A stretch of DNA of 42,789 nt. It comes from Bacteroidales bacterium. GTDB lineage: Bacteria > Bacteroidota > Bacteroidia > Bacteroidales > UBA932. Shown piece by piece: positions 33,143 to 41,095 of the stretch. The notes beneath the pieces were generated by a model that was given only the letters and a program-made list of their open reading frames with translations, was not told where the DNA came from and made no database searches. The translations under genes and the position numbers were made by a program. Location: the NCBI GenBank assembly GCA_017962375.1, contig JAGCVJ010000014.1, positions 1 to 42,789 on the forward strand. Reading direction: 5' to 3'. How positions within the stretch are numbered: the first letter of the stretch is position 1; every line of letters starts with the position of its first letter.

Positions 33143-33838
33143 ATGCGAAAGTTCTTCTCCGAGGAATGTGGCAAGCGGATTCCCCAGGCGGTTGTCCGCT
33201 GCGTCCTCTTCAAGGGAACGAATAAGGTCCACATCATTGATTTCAAGACCATCGGAGGCCCGCTCCTCAGCCAGTACAATGAGACTACCAAATGGCTGAA
33301 ACAGCGTCTTGCCGTCGAATACATAATGGACGGCTTCAATCCCCGTATCGAGAAATGGGAGATTCCATTAGACGCTATAAAAGAAGCACTTACAAACTCG
33401 ATTTGCCATCGCGATTATTACGACACTGCCGCCAATATCATGGTGGAGTTATACGATGATCGGCTGGAGATTACCAATCCGGGCGGCCTGCTTCCTGTTG
33501 TGGCCAGGAACTTCGGCCATATGAGCAAGTCCCGTAATCCGAAGGTGTTCGAACTCTTTACCCGGATGGATCTGGTCGAGAAAGTCGGCTCCGGCATTCC
33601 GAGAATGGCTGACCTGATGAAGGAAGCCGGACTTCCGACACCGGAATTCCGGACTGAAGGTTTCTTCTCGACGGTTCTTTACAAGAGAAAACCGACATCA
33701 TCTCAAAATGTCGGAGAAAATGTCGGAGAAAAGACAGAGAAAACCCTTAAAGGAAAGGAAAAAAGAAAGCAGGATATCCTTAGCCTTATGCGTTCTGACC
33801 CTAGAATATCCTCTGCAGAATTGGCATACGCAGTCAGC
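33143..33838 (+). pseudogene. Truncated AlbA/Schlafen-type ATP-binding protein
   Basis: From the ATG at 33143 the frame encodes the middle and late parts of a RecG-like/AlbA_2 ATP-binding protein: RIPQAVVRCVLFKGT, then the GHKL-type segments DAIKEALTNSICHRDY, LEITNPGGL and VEKVGSGIPRMADLM. The normal N-terminal AlbA DNA-binding domain (about 150 residues) is missing. The C-terminal winged helix breaks off after DPRISSAELAYAV at about 33838; beyond this the frame runs antisense into the lipoprotein gene. Both ends therefore look truncated. A TATATTTG element (33087-33094) precedes it. Intact homologues are often regulators or defence-related ATPases. Whether the stump is expressed is unknown. 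Confidence 0.7.
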
Positions 33839-33839
33839 A

Positions 33840-33869
33840 GGCTTGCCGGGCTGATAGCCCATGCAAGCC
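33840..33869 (-). other. Two-tier hairpin directly after the variable lipoprotein stop codon
   Basis: GGCTTGC (33840-33846) pairs with GCAAGCC (33863-33869), and inside it GGGCT (33848-33852) pairs with AGCCC (33856-33860) around GAT. It starts two bases after the stop codon on the minus strand and lacks a T tract, so it is not a typical terminator. A hairpin or cruciform just downstream of the variable region is a known feature of diversity-generating retroelement targets. Confidence 0.65.
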
Positions 33870-33871
33870 GT

Positions 33872-35215
33872 TTATTCCGTGACGGGACGCACGGGCTGAC
33901 CGTAGTAGCGGCTGTAGCTGCTACTGCGGGCAGCTCCGGAATCGAAGTACACGCGCCAGGCGTAGTCTGACCCGCGGAGGGAGGAAGACCAGTAGTAGCC
34001 GCGGGAGCCCGCATAGCCGAGGTCGGTATCGAGCCGGAAGCCAGCGGCGGGAAGGAAGAGGGTTTTGCCGTTGCCGGTAAACTTATAGCCGTTGACGCCT
34101 TCGTAGGTCACCCATTCCTTTGACAGGGCCAACAGTGCATTCATCTCCGCGTTCGTCGGCATACGCCAGCTGCCGCCCCAGTTGGCGTTGGCGGCGTCAT
34201 CCTCGAGGTCAAGGACCGTCTTGCCACCATCTATGTTATATTTGGTGAAGGTAAAACCGCCGTCCGAGGTGTCGAAATAGTTTGACCAGTCGCTCTTGTA
34301 GTCTGTTTTCGTGGTGGTCTCGCCCCAGGCGAAGTAGTCGCCGTAGTCCTGCGGATTGGCGGCGCCCACATTGCAGGTGGCCCATTTGATTTTCTTGCCG
34401 CCGACGACAATGCCCAGGTCCACGTATTCACGCATCTTGAGGGTGGACTGGTAGTAGGACCCGGCCGCAAAACTTACGCTGAGTTTTGCACAAGTGTAAG
34501 TCCTGTCGCTGCCGTCCGTGGCATCGAAGCTGACCTTTTCTCCCGATACGGCAGGGAGGGCGGCGTAGAGCACATCCGTTGCCGCAGCAGGGGTGATGAC
34601 ATAGTCCTGCGTACCGATGGTAACGGTGAGCGGTTTCGCGCTGATAACCGTCGTGCCGTCGGCCCCGCGGACCGTGAACTTGAAGATGGCGAACTGGTTG
34701 GTGAGGGATACGCTGCCGCCGAGGGTGGCTGTGCCGTCAACCTTCAGCGTGCCGGTGCCCTTGCGTGCGTCATACTTCTCCGCGATACTGCCCTCTCCCG
34801 TAAGCAGACCGTTTTGGGCGTAAAGGAGGTCAGCCTTTATGTTTCCCGTAGTGCCGTCTGCAGCTGAAGACGGGTAAATGATGGTTACGGCATCGCCGTC
34901 AGCGGGAGTGCCGGTAATGGTACCGGAGATGGTGGCGGAGCCGCCGCTGACGGAACTGACCGTCATCTCATCGCTGACGCCGTTGTGAATCAGGGCGACT
35001 TTCTCGCCTTCGGCCCATGAAGCCGTGATGGTGCTGCCGTTCTCGGCGAGAGCCTTGGTGGCGGCGTTGTCACCGAGGCTGACGGTGGCGGAGAAGGGGA
35101 TGCCGTCGGCCATACCGACGGGCTGGTCGATAGTTTCAATCTTGTTACAGGCAGAGAGCGCAAGCAGCAGGGTTGCGATTCCGAATACTGTTTTCTTCAT
35201 GGTCTTGTCCTCCAT
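33872..35215 (-). CDS. Lipoprotein with FISUMP/C-type-lectin-like domain, candidate DGR variable protein
   Basis: The protein has 447 residues (ATG at 35213-35215; the internal ATG at 35198-35200 is an alternative). The lipoprotein signal ends in LLALSAC with the lipidated cysteine at 23. Residues about 30-255 are a beta-rich Thr/Ala/Gly domain like fimbrillin-type surface proteins. Residues about 275-447 are a FISUMP domain with YVDLGIVVGGKKIKWATCNVG, GDYFAWGET, WRMPTNAEMNALL and a C-terminus GYYWSSS...VRPV. In the last 42 residues most exposed positions use NNC or NNT codons (CGC, GAC, TAC, GCC, AGC), the pattern left by adenine mutagenesis of AAC-rich templates. Composition is GC-rich. It is likely exported to the surface and used for binding. 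Confidence 0.75.
   Translation of the reverse strand: MEDKTMKKTVFGIATLLLALSACNKIETIDQPVGMADGIPFSATVSLGDNAATKALAENGSTITASWAEGEKVALIHNGVSDEMTVSSVSGGSATISGTITGTPADGDAVTIIYPSSAADGTTGNIKADLLYAQNGLLTGEGSIAEKYDARKGTGTLKVDGTATLGGSVSLTNQFAIFKFTVRGADGTTVISAKPLTVTIGTQDYVITPAAATDVLYAALPAVSGEKVSFDATDGSDRTYTCAKLSVSFAAGSYYQSTLKMREYVDLGIVVGGKKIKWATCNVGAANPQDYGDYFAWGETTTKTDYKSDWSNYFDTSDGGFTFTKYNIDGGKTVLDLEDDAANANWGGSWRMPTNAEMNALLALSKEWVTYEGVNGYKFTGNGKTLFLPAAGFRLDTDLGYAGSRGYYWSSSLRGSDYAWRVYFDSGAARSSSYSRYYGQPVRPVTE
33875..34000 (-). other. Putative DGR variable region (VR)
   Basis: This segment encodes the C-terminal GYYWSSSLRG through GQPVRPVTE. Conserved anchors (YYWSSS, VYF, GQPVRPV) alternate with positions filled by NNC/NNT codons. 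It lies at the extreme 3' end of the gene with a hairpin immediately beyond, as in known DGR targets. No template repeat or reverse transcriptase is found in this window. Confidence 0.5.
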
Positions 35216-35218
35216 TTG

Positions 35219-35350
35219 CTAAAATTCAAGCGGATCGCCGCCATTGTTGTAATCATCAGGGTCCGTGAGGCTGCCGCAGATGACACCCTCGGTCTTCACC
35301 TCGAAGATGTACACTTCGGGTGAGATGTAGTACTGTTTCTCTTGTTTCAT
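35219..35350 (-). CDS. 43-residue peptide preceding the lipoprotein
   Basis: The ATG at 35348-35350 starts MKQEKQYYISPEVYIFEVK, continuing with TEGVICGSLTDPDDYNNGGDPLEF; an alternative ATG lies two codons upstream. The layout (K/Y-rich start, I-S-P-E, E-G-V-I-C-G-S, acidic Asn/Gly/Asp tail) is typical of short Bacteroidales proteins found upstream of surface lipoproteins. Its stop is three bases from the lipoprotein ATG, so the two are co-transcribed. Function is unknown; the single cysteine may matter. Confidence 0.7.
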   Translation of the reverse strand: MKQEKQYYISPEVYIFEVKTEGVICGSLTDPDDYNNGGDPLEF

Positions 35351-35533
35351 AAGCATATGTGTTTGTAATTTATATCCGTTCATGCACACGAAAAACCACA
35401 CGGAATCCCTTCCAGGACCGCGTTCGACACATATAAGTTATTGACTATAAGGAAATTTCTGCCCCATTCCCCGCACTAAAGATGCACGGCAGGACCTATG
35501 GATTGAAATGGGGGCAAAGAATTGATGCATACG

Positions 35534-35564
35534 CAAATATAGCAATTCTGTCAATAGATTCAAT
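35534..35564 (-). promoter_or_regulatory. Promoter of the peptide-lipoprotein operon (ATTG-N19-TATATTTG)
   Basis: On the minus strand ATTG (35561-35564) and TATATTTG (35534-35541) are 19 bases apart. The predicted leader of about 175 bases contains an inverted repeat (TGCCCCATT near 35460-35468, AATGGGGGCA near 35507-35516). Confidence 0.65.
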
Positions 35565-36115
35565 CCAAAACGCCACTTTTGCCGACATTTTTGGAAGTCG
35601 TTATGGCAACTGTGATTGAACCCTGACGGCAAACCAGATGTACAAAGGAAGCCCCGGAAACGTGTAATCCGGGGAGACCACAGTGGCGCATAGTATGGTG
35701 AGATTGAGGACGTGACAGAGCCGTCAGTTGTCCAATCCCGGAAGAAGTGACACGGCAAAACGAATGGCCGGCGAAGAAGTCCAGTCTTGTACAATACCCT
35801 ACGGGAAAGATGGCAACACTGGAATCAGGTTTGCCATCAAAAAAAAGTGAAAAAAATTTTCAACTCTTTCTTGGAATGGTGGAATCTTATTCGTCCTCTT
35901 GCTTGTGACGTGACAAAGTGTTATATTTGTGACTGAAGGATGCATATGTAATCTGAGCGGGGCATCCGGACAGACGGCTCTTTGATTTGATAAATCTGAT
36001 TTTTGTCCCGTTTTTGTCCCGTCATCATTGGGGGCAAACGGAACAGAGCGCTGTAAGAAATTGATTTACTTCTTATTCCCTGCTATCCCTCTTCTTTTCT
36101 GGCAGGAAGCAAAAA
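35565..36115. other. Non-coding stretch with decayed reading frame and right-hand direct repeat
   Basis: I see no intact gene here. One plus-strand frame from about 35619 to the TGA at 35932-35934 has protein-like content but is broken by stops at 35691 and 35748, so it may be a decayed gene or a structured RNA with a CCCCGGAAACGTGTAATCCGGGG hairpin (35652-35674, key stem CCCCGG/CCGGGG). A plus-strand TATATTTG lies at 35922-35929. The 14-base repeat TTTTTGTCCCGTTT (36000-36013) matches 33069-33082. Confidence 0.45.
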
Positions 36116-36120
36116 GATAC

Positions 36121-36148
36121 AAAAAAAAGGGCTCCAAATCTGGAGCCC
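36121..36148 (-). terminator. Terminator of the pyruvate:ferredoxin oxidoreductase gene
   Basis: GGGCTCCA (36129-36136) pairs with TGGAGCCC (36141-36148) around AATC, and the minus strand continues with eight T residues. Confidence 0.92.
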
Positions 36149-36169
36149 CTTCTGATTAGCTTGAGCTGT

Positions 36170-39100
36170 TTACTTGCCTGCAAGTTTCTTGTAGCCCTCG
36201 TAGCGGAGTTTAGCATACTTCTCGGTGAGTGAGAAGAGCTCCTCTGCTTCCTGAGGGAAGGTCTTCAGAAGGGAAGCGTATCTTACCTCGCCCTTGATGA
36301 AGTCCTGGAACTTGCTCCAATCCGGCTCCTTGCTGTCCAGAGTGAACGGATTTGTTCCTTCCGGAGCGTCCGGGTTGAATCTGTACAGATGCCAGTATCC
36401 GCACTCAACGGCCTTCTTCTCCTCCAGCTGGGAGTGTCCCATTCCGGCCTTAAGACCGTGGTTGATACAAGGAGCGTAGGCAATGATCAGAGATGGGCCG
36501 TCGTGAGCCTCAGCCTCTTTCAAAGCGTTCAGATACTGTGCCTGGCTAGCACCTGTAGCTACCTGAGCCACATATACATAGCCATAGCTCATAGCCATCA
36601 TTCCGAGATCCTTCTTGCGGATCTTCTTTCCGCTGGTTGCAAACTTGGCAACAGCTCCTGCAGGAGTACTCTTGGATGACTGTCCGCCGGTGTTGGAGTA
36701 AACCTCGGTGTCAACAACCAGAACGTTCACGTTCTCGCCGGAAGCAAGTACGTGGTCCAGTCCGCCGTAGCCGATGTCATATCCCCAGCCGTCTCCGCCG
36801 ATGATCCACTGAGAGCGAGGGATGATGCAGTCTATGTACTCTGCGATGCCTTTGCAGTGAGGGCACTTGCAGTCCTTCAGAGCAGCTGGCAGAGCCTCTG
36901 CAATCTCCTTGCATACAGCAACGTCTCTCAGGTTCTCGAGCCATCTGGTGAGCAGATTCTTAACTTCCTCCGAGCATTTTTCGTCAGCGATAGCTGCCTT
37001 AGCCCTGTCTTCCAGAGTTGCACGCAGTCTTGCAAAGCCGAGCCTCTGGCCCAGACCGAATTCCGCGTTGTCCTCAAACAGTGAGTTAGCCCAAGCCGGT
37101 CCTCTTCCGTGGCGGTCCTTGCAGTAAGGAGATGCTGGGAAGCTTCCGCTGTAGATGGATGTACATCCGGTAGCGTTGGCAACCATCATCCTGTCGCCGA
37201 AGAGCTGAGAGATCAGCTTGATGTAAGGAGTTTCGCCGCAGCCTGCGCAAGCGCCGGAGAACTCGAACAGAGGCTGAGAGAACTGGGATGCCTTGATGTT
37301 GGAATCCTTCTTCATAACCTCGTCCTTGTAGCCGATCTTGCTGTGCAGCCAGTCGAATGCCTTCTGCTGTGCGGCCTGAGTGTCTGCAGGCTTCATAACC
37401 AGAGCCTTTTCCTTTGCAGGACATACGTCGGCGCAGTTTGCGCAGCCCGTACAGTCTGCCGGATCTACCTGCATCACAAACTTGTAGTCCTTGAGGTTGG
37501 CCTTGCCGTCTGCGGTCTTCAGGCCACGGAGAGCGGCCTTAGGGGCCTTCTCAATCTCCTCTTCCTTGAGCAAGAACGGACGGATTGCAGCGTGCGGACA
37601 GATAGTGGCGCACTGGTTGCACTGGATACAGTTTGCAGGGTTCCATTCAGGAACGTGAGTGGCAATTCCTCTCTTCTCGTAAGCGGCGGTTCCGGCCGGA
37701 ATGGTGCCGTCAGGGAAGTTCTGGAATGCAGATACAGGCAGGTCGTTGCCGCACTGAGCGTTCACAGGGTCTGCAATCTGCCTTACCCAATCCGGAGCCA
37801 GGCGGTTGTAGCTGTCTGGAACAAACTTGCTGGCGCTAAGGTTCTTCCACTCGAACGGAATCTCCACCTTGGTGTACTCGCCTCCACGGTCAACAGCGGC
37901 GTAGTTCATCTTGACGATGTTCTCGCCCTTCTTGCCGTAGCTCTTGTCTATCATCTTCTTCATCTCCTTAACGGCATCCTCGTAAGGAATAATGCCGGTA
38001 ATCTTGAAGAATGCAGACTGGAGGATGGTATTGGTGCGGTTGCCCAGACCAATTTCCTCGGCGATCTTGGTGGCGTTGATAATGTAGAAGTTAAGCTTCT
38101 TGCTAACGATCTGGTACTTGATGAAGTCCGGCAGCCTCTTCAGAGTCTCCTCTGTATCCCAGAGGCTGTTCAGCAGGAAGGTGCCTCCCTTCTTGATTCC
38201 TCTCAGAACGTCATACTTTGTCAGGTATGAAGGCACATGGCAAGCCACGAAGTCCGGAGTGGAAACAAGGTAAGGAGAGTTAACAGGATTGTCGCCGAAC
38301 CTAAGGTGAGAGCAAGTGAATCCGCCAGATTTCTTTGAGTCGTAGTCAAAGTAAGCCTGGCAGTATTTGTCTGTAGTTCCGCCGATTATCTTGATGGTGT
38401 TCTTGTTTGCGCCAACGGTTCCGTCTGAACCCAGTCCGAAGAACTTGAGCTCGTAGGTACCCGGCTTTGCAAGAGAGATCTCCTCCTTCTGAGGAAGGGA
38501 GAGGAACGTAACGTCATCAACGATACCGATGGTGAAGGAGTTCTTAGGCTCCTTTGCCTTGAGGTTCTGGTATACGGCCAGAATCTGCGCAGGAGAAGTG
38601 TCCTTTGAAGACAGGCCGTAGCGGCCGCCCACGATCTTCACCTTGCCGGCGAAGTCTGTGTCGGCCAAAGCGCTCTTTACGTCAACATACAAAGGCTCGC
38701 CAACTGCTCCCGGCTCCTTGCAGCGGTCCAGAACAGCGATCCTCTTGGTGCTCTTAGGCAGAGCCCTGAGGAAATACTGGGTGCTGAAAGGCCTGTACAG
38801 CCTTACGACAACAACACCCACTTTCTCGCCCTTGCCTACAAGGTAGTCCACAACTTCCTTTACGGTATCGGTGACAGAACCCATAGCGATAACCACTCTC
38901 TCAGCCTCTGGATCTCCGAAGTAGTCGAAAGGCAGATAGTGGCGGCCGGACAGTTCACCGATCTCGCCCATATAGCGAGCCACGATGTTAGGAACCTCAG
39001 TGTAGTACTGGTTCCTGGCCTCGGTCTCCTGGAAATAAACGTCTGCGTTCTGGGCAGTGCCCTTGGTTACAGGGGCGTTAGGGTTGAGAGCCCTCTTGCG

Positions 39101-39715
39101 GAAAGCGGCCAGAGCCTTGGTGCTGACCATCTTCTTCAGTCCCTCTTCCGGAAGCACCTCAATCTTCTGGATTTCGTGAGATGTACGGAATCCGTCAAAG
39201 AAATGAACGAACGGAATTGAAGACTTGATAGTTGAAAGATGAGCAACTGCGGCCATGTCCATAGCCTCCTGCACGCTTGCGGAAGCCAGCATTGCAAAAC
39301 CGGTCTGGCGAACGGCCATAACGTCCTGCTGGTCTCCGAAGATACTCAGAGCGTGAGTTGCAAGGCTTCTTGCAGTTACGTGAAATACTGCAGGCAGCAT
39401 CTCTCCCGCAATCTTGTACATGTTAGGGATCATCAGCAGCAATCCCTGTGATGCTGTAAATGTTGAAGTAAGTACACCTGCCTGAAGGGAACCGTGTACA
39501 GCTCCGGCGGCGCCTGCCTCACTCTCCATCTCGATAACCTTAACGGTTTCGCCGAAAAGGTTCTTGCGGCCAAATGCAGACCATTCGTCCACATGCTCGG
39601 CCATAGGAGATGAAGGTGTGATAGGATAGATGGCTGCAAGCTCGCTGAACAGATAAGCTACGTGAGCGGCTGCCTGGTTTCCATCGCAGGTGAGAAACAC
39701 TTTTTCTTTTGCCAT
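36170..39715 (-). CDS. nifJ: Pyruvate:ferredoxin (flavodoxin) oxidoreductase, single-chain
   Basis: This is a 1181-residue cytoplasmic enzyme that converts pyruvate and CoA to acetyl-CoA and CO2 while reducing ferredoxin, central to anaerobic energy metabolism. Domains in order: N-terminal TPP-pyrimidine domain with YPITPSSPMAE (30-40); CoA-binding and linker regions; two 4Fe-4S clusters from C696, C699, C702, C706 and C755, C758, C761, C765; and the proximal cluster from C823, C826, C851 and C1083. The TPP-pyrophosphate motif GDGWGYDIG starts at 974. The length is typical for the fused form (about 1170-1200). It is monocistronic with a strong terminator. Confidence 0.97.
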   Translation of the reverse strand: MAKEKVFLTCDGNQAAAHVAYLFSELAAIYPITPSSPMAEHVDEWSAFGRKNLFGETVKVIEMESEAGAAGAVHGSLQAGVLTSTFTASQGLLLMIPNMYKIAGEMLPAVFHVTARSLATHALSIFGDQQDVMAVRQTGFAMLASASVQEAMDMAAVAHLSTIKSSIPFVHFFDGFRTSHEIQKIEVLPEEGLKKMVSTKALAAFRKRALNPNAPVTKGTAQNADVYFQETEARNQYYTEVPNIVARYMGEIGELSGRHYLPFDYFGDPEAERVVIAMGSVTDTVKEVVDYLVGKGEKVGVVVVRLYRPFSTQYFLRALPKSTKRIAVLDRCKEPGAVGEPLYVDVKSALADTDFAGKVKIVGGRYGLSSKDTSPAQILAVYQNLKAKEPKNSFTIGIVDDVTFLSLPQKEEISLAKPGTYELKFFGLGSDGTVGANKNTIKIIGGTTDKYCQAYFDYDSKKSGGFTCSHLRFGDNPVNSPYLVSTPDFVACHVPSYLTKYDVLRGIKKGGTFLLNSLWDTEETLKRLPDFIKYQIVSKKLNFYIINATKIAEEIGLGNRTNTILQSAFFKITGIIPYEDAVKEMKKMIDKSYGKKGENIVKMNYAAVDRGGEYTKVEIPFEWKNLSASKFVPDSYNRLAPDWVRQIADPVNAQCGNDLPVSAFQNFPDGTIPAGTAAYEKRGIATHVPEWNPANCIQCNQCATICPHAAIRPFLLKEEEIEKAPKAALRGLKTADGKANLKDYKFVMQVDPADCTGCANCADVCPAKEKALVMKPADTQAAQQKAFDWLHSKIGYKDEVMKKDSNIKASQFSQPLFEFSGACAGCGETPYIKLISQLFGDRMMVANATGCTSIYSGSFPASPYCKDRHGRGPAWANSLFEDNAEFGLGQRLGFARLRATLEDRAKAAIADEKCSEEVKNLLTRWLENLRDVAVCKEIAEALPAALKDCKCPHCKGIAEYIDCIIPRSQWIIGGDGWGYDIGYGGLDHVLASGENVNVLVVDTEVYSNTGGQSSKSTPAGAVAKFATSGKKIRKKDLGMMAMSYGYVYVAQVATGASQAQYLNALKEAEAHDGPSLIIAYAPCINHGLKAGMGHSQLEEKKAVECGYWHLYRFNPDAPEGTNPFTLDSKEPDWSKFQDFIKGEVRYASLLKTFPQEAEELFSLTEKYAKLRYEGYKKLAGK

Positions 39716-39967
39716 GTTATTTAAGTTTATATCCTTTAATTAAGATTTCTGTATAAAATCCAGCCAAAAAGCATCCAATGGCCGCCGCCAAAGGCGCCCA
39801 TCGATGCCTAAAAGACCATTAACACCCTGTTATTGAAAGCGTTAGCCTCAAAAACGTCCAATAATAGTCGCCTCAAAGTTAGCAATTAAAAAGGGGGAAA
39901 GCAAACAATAATCCGCGAATAACTCAAACAAAGAGCTCGCAGCTCTTGCACTCACGCCCGGAAACGA

Positions 39968-40912
39968 TTACTGAAGCCCCTTGATGAGAGTTTCTGCCGG
40001 AGCAAGCTTCTTTGCAAGACCCTGCAGAACGGCTCCAGGACCCAGCTCCACAAACTCGCTGGCCCCGTCCTCCACCATTTTCTCAACGATGTAAGACCAC
40101 TTGACCGGACTGGTCAGCTGGATAAGGAGGTTCTTCTTGATTTCCTCAGGATCTGTATGCGGCATAGCGTCTACATTCTGGTAAACAGGGCAGATCGGCT
40201 TCACGATAACTGCCTTCTCAATTGCCTCGGCGAGCTCAACTCTTGCAGGATCCATCAGCGGCGAGTGGAACGCTCCGCCAACGGCCAGAGGAATCACCCT
40301 TCCGCCCTTTTCCTTCAGAAGAGCGCCAGCTGCTGCAACGGCGTCGATATCTCCGCTGATAACCACCTGTCCGTGGGAGTTGTAGTTTGCGGCAACCACT
40401 ACGCCGGCATTGCCCTTAGAGGAAACCTCTGCGCAAGCCTCTTCAATCACCTTGTCCTCCAGCTTCAGCACGGCTGCCATAGTGGACGGCTTCAGCTCGC
40501 AGGCCTTCTGCATTGCAAACGCACGCTTTGCCACCAGCTTCAGACCCTCCTCAAAGCTCAGGGCCCCTGCAGCTGTCAGAGCAGAGAATTCGCCGAGAGA
40601 ATGCCCTGCCACCATATCCGGATCAAAGCCAGGAATGCCGGCCTCAGCGGCTTTCTTCCTGAATTCACTCTCCGGAGCGCACTCCGAAAGGCACTTTGCC
40701 AAAACAACTGAATGTATGAAAATAGCAGGCTGGGTAACCTTTGTCTGCTTGAGGTCCTCTGCGCTTCCGGTAAACATCACGTCAGATATCCTCCATCCCA
40801 GAATCTCATTGGCCTTTTCAAACAGATCATGGGCAAGAGCCTCGCTTTCATAGAGTTCCTTACCCATTCCGGTAAACTGGGCACCCTGGCCCGGAAATAC
40901 AAATGCTTTCAT
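39968..40912 (-). CDS. fabD: Malonyl-CoA:ACP transacylase FabD
   Basis: This is a 314-residue cytoplasmic enzyme that moves the malonyl group from CoA to acyl carrier protein for fatty acid synthesis. The N-terminus FVFPGQGAQFTGMG, the nucleophile motif GHSLGE (S105) and the second catalytic histidine in AFHSPLM (H216) are all present, as is QPAIF at 61-65. The length is close to the usual 305-315. It stands apart from other fab genes. A TATCTTTG element (40940-40947, minus strand) lies 28 bases upstream, overlapping the divergent promoter of tRNA-Arg. Confidence 0.96.
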   Translation of the reverse strand: MKAFVFPGQGAQFTGMGKELYESEALAHDLFEKANEILGWRISDVMFTGSAEDLKQTKVTQPAIFIHSVVLAKCLSECAPESEFRKKAAEAGIPGFDPDMVAGHSLGEFSALTAAGALSFEEGLKLVAKRAFAMQKACELKPSTMAAVLKLEDKVIEEACAEVSSKGNAGVVVAANYNSHGQVVISGDIDAVAAAGALLKEKGGRVIPLAVGGAFHSPLMDPARVELAEAIEKAVIVKPICPVYQNVDAMPHTDPEEIKKNLLIQLTSPVKWSYIVEKMVEDGASEFVELGPGAVLQGLAKKLAPAETLIKGLQ

Positions 40913-40930
40913 TATCTATACGGTTTTAGT

Positions 40931-40964
40931 ATTGGGCGACAAAGATAAGAATTTTATACCTTTG
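40931..40964. promoter_or_regulatory. Back-to-back promoters for fabD and tRNA-Arg
   Basis: On the plus strand TACCTTTG (40957-40964), with ATTG 22 bases upstream (40931-40934), precedes tRNA-Arg by nine bases. On the minus strand TATCTTTG (40940-40947) precedes fabD. The two overlap within 35 bases, so their transcription could interfere. Confidence 0.6.
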
Positions 40965-40973
40965 CACCACAAA

Positions 40974-41045
40974 GCCCCCGTAGTTTAACGGATAAAACGA
41001 TGGATTCCGGTTCCATTGATAGGCGTTCGATTCGCCTCGGGGGTA
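40974..41045 (+). tRNA. tRNA-Arg (anticodon CCG)
   Basis: The acceptor GCCCCCG pairs with CGGGGGT (one G-U). The anticodon stem ATGGA/TCCAT carries loop TTCCGGT, and the T stem AGGCG/CGCCT carries loop TTCGATT. CCA is not encoded. Confidence 0.95.
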
Positions 41046-41076
41046 CAAAAAAAGGCTGTTGAACACAGCCTTTTTT
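41046..41076. terminator. Terminator after tRNA-Arg, also serving the DUF362 gene
   Basis: AAAGGCTGT (41051-41059) pairs with ACAGCCTTT (41065-41073) around a five-base loop, with A and T runs on the two sides, so it can act in both directions. Confidence 0.88.
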
Positions 41077-41095
41077 CTTTTCGTCTCCCCAAAAC

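Noticed and set aside
35438-35794. Minus-strand open frame of 118 codons
   Set aside because: It overlaps the mapped promoter and leader of the peptide-lipoprotein operon and has a Cys/His/Phe-rich composition with no domain.
33875-36115. Template repeat for the variable lipoprotein within the window
   Set aside because: I looked for an adenine-rich near-copy of the last 120 bases in the neighbouring non-coding DNA and found none; no reverse transcriptase is present either.
37109-38230. Long plus-strand open frame (about 373 codons) opposite the pyruvate:ferredoxin oxidoreductase gene
   Set aside because: It is antisense to a securely identified gene, has low-complexity Val/Leu/Cys-rich content typical of mirror frames, and has no motif or start signal.
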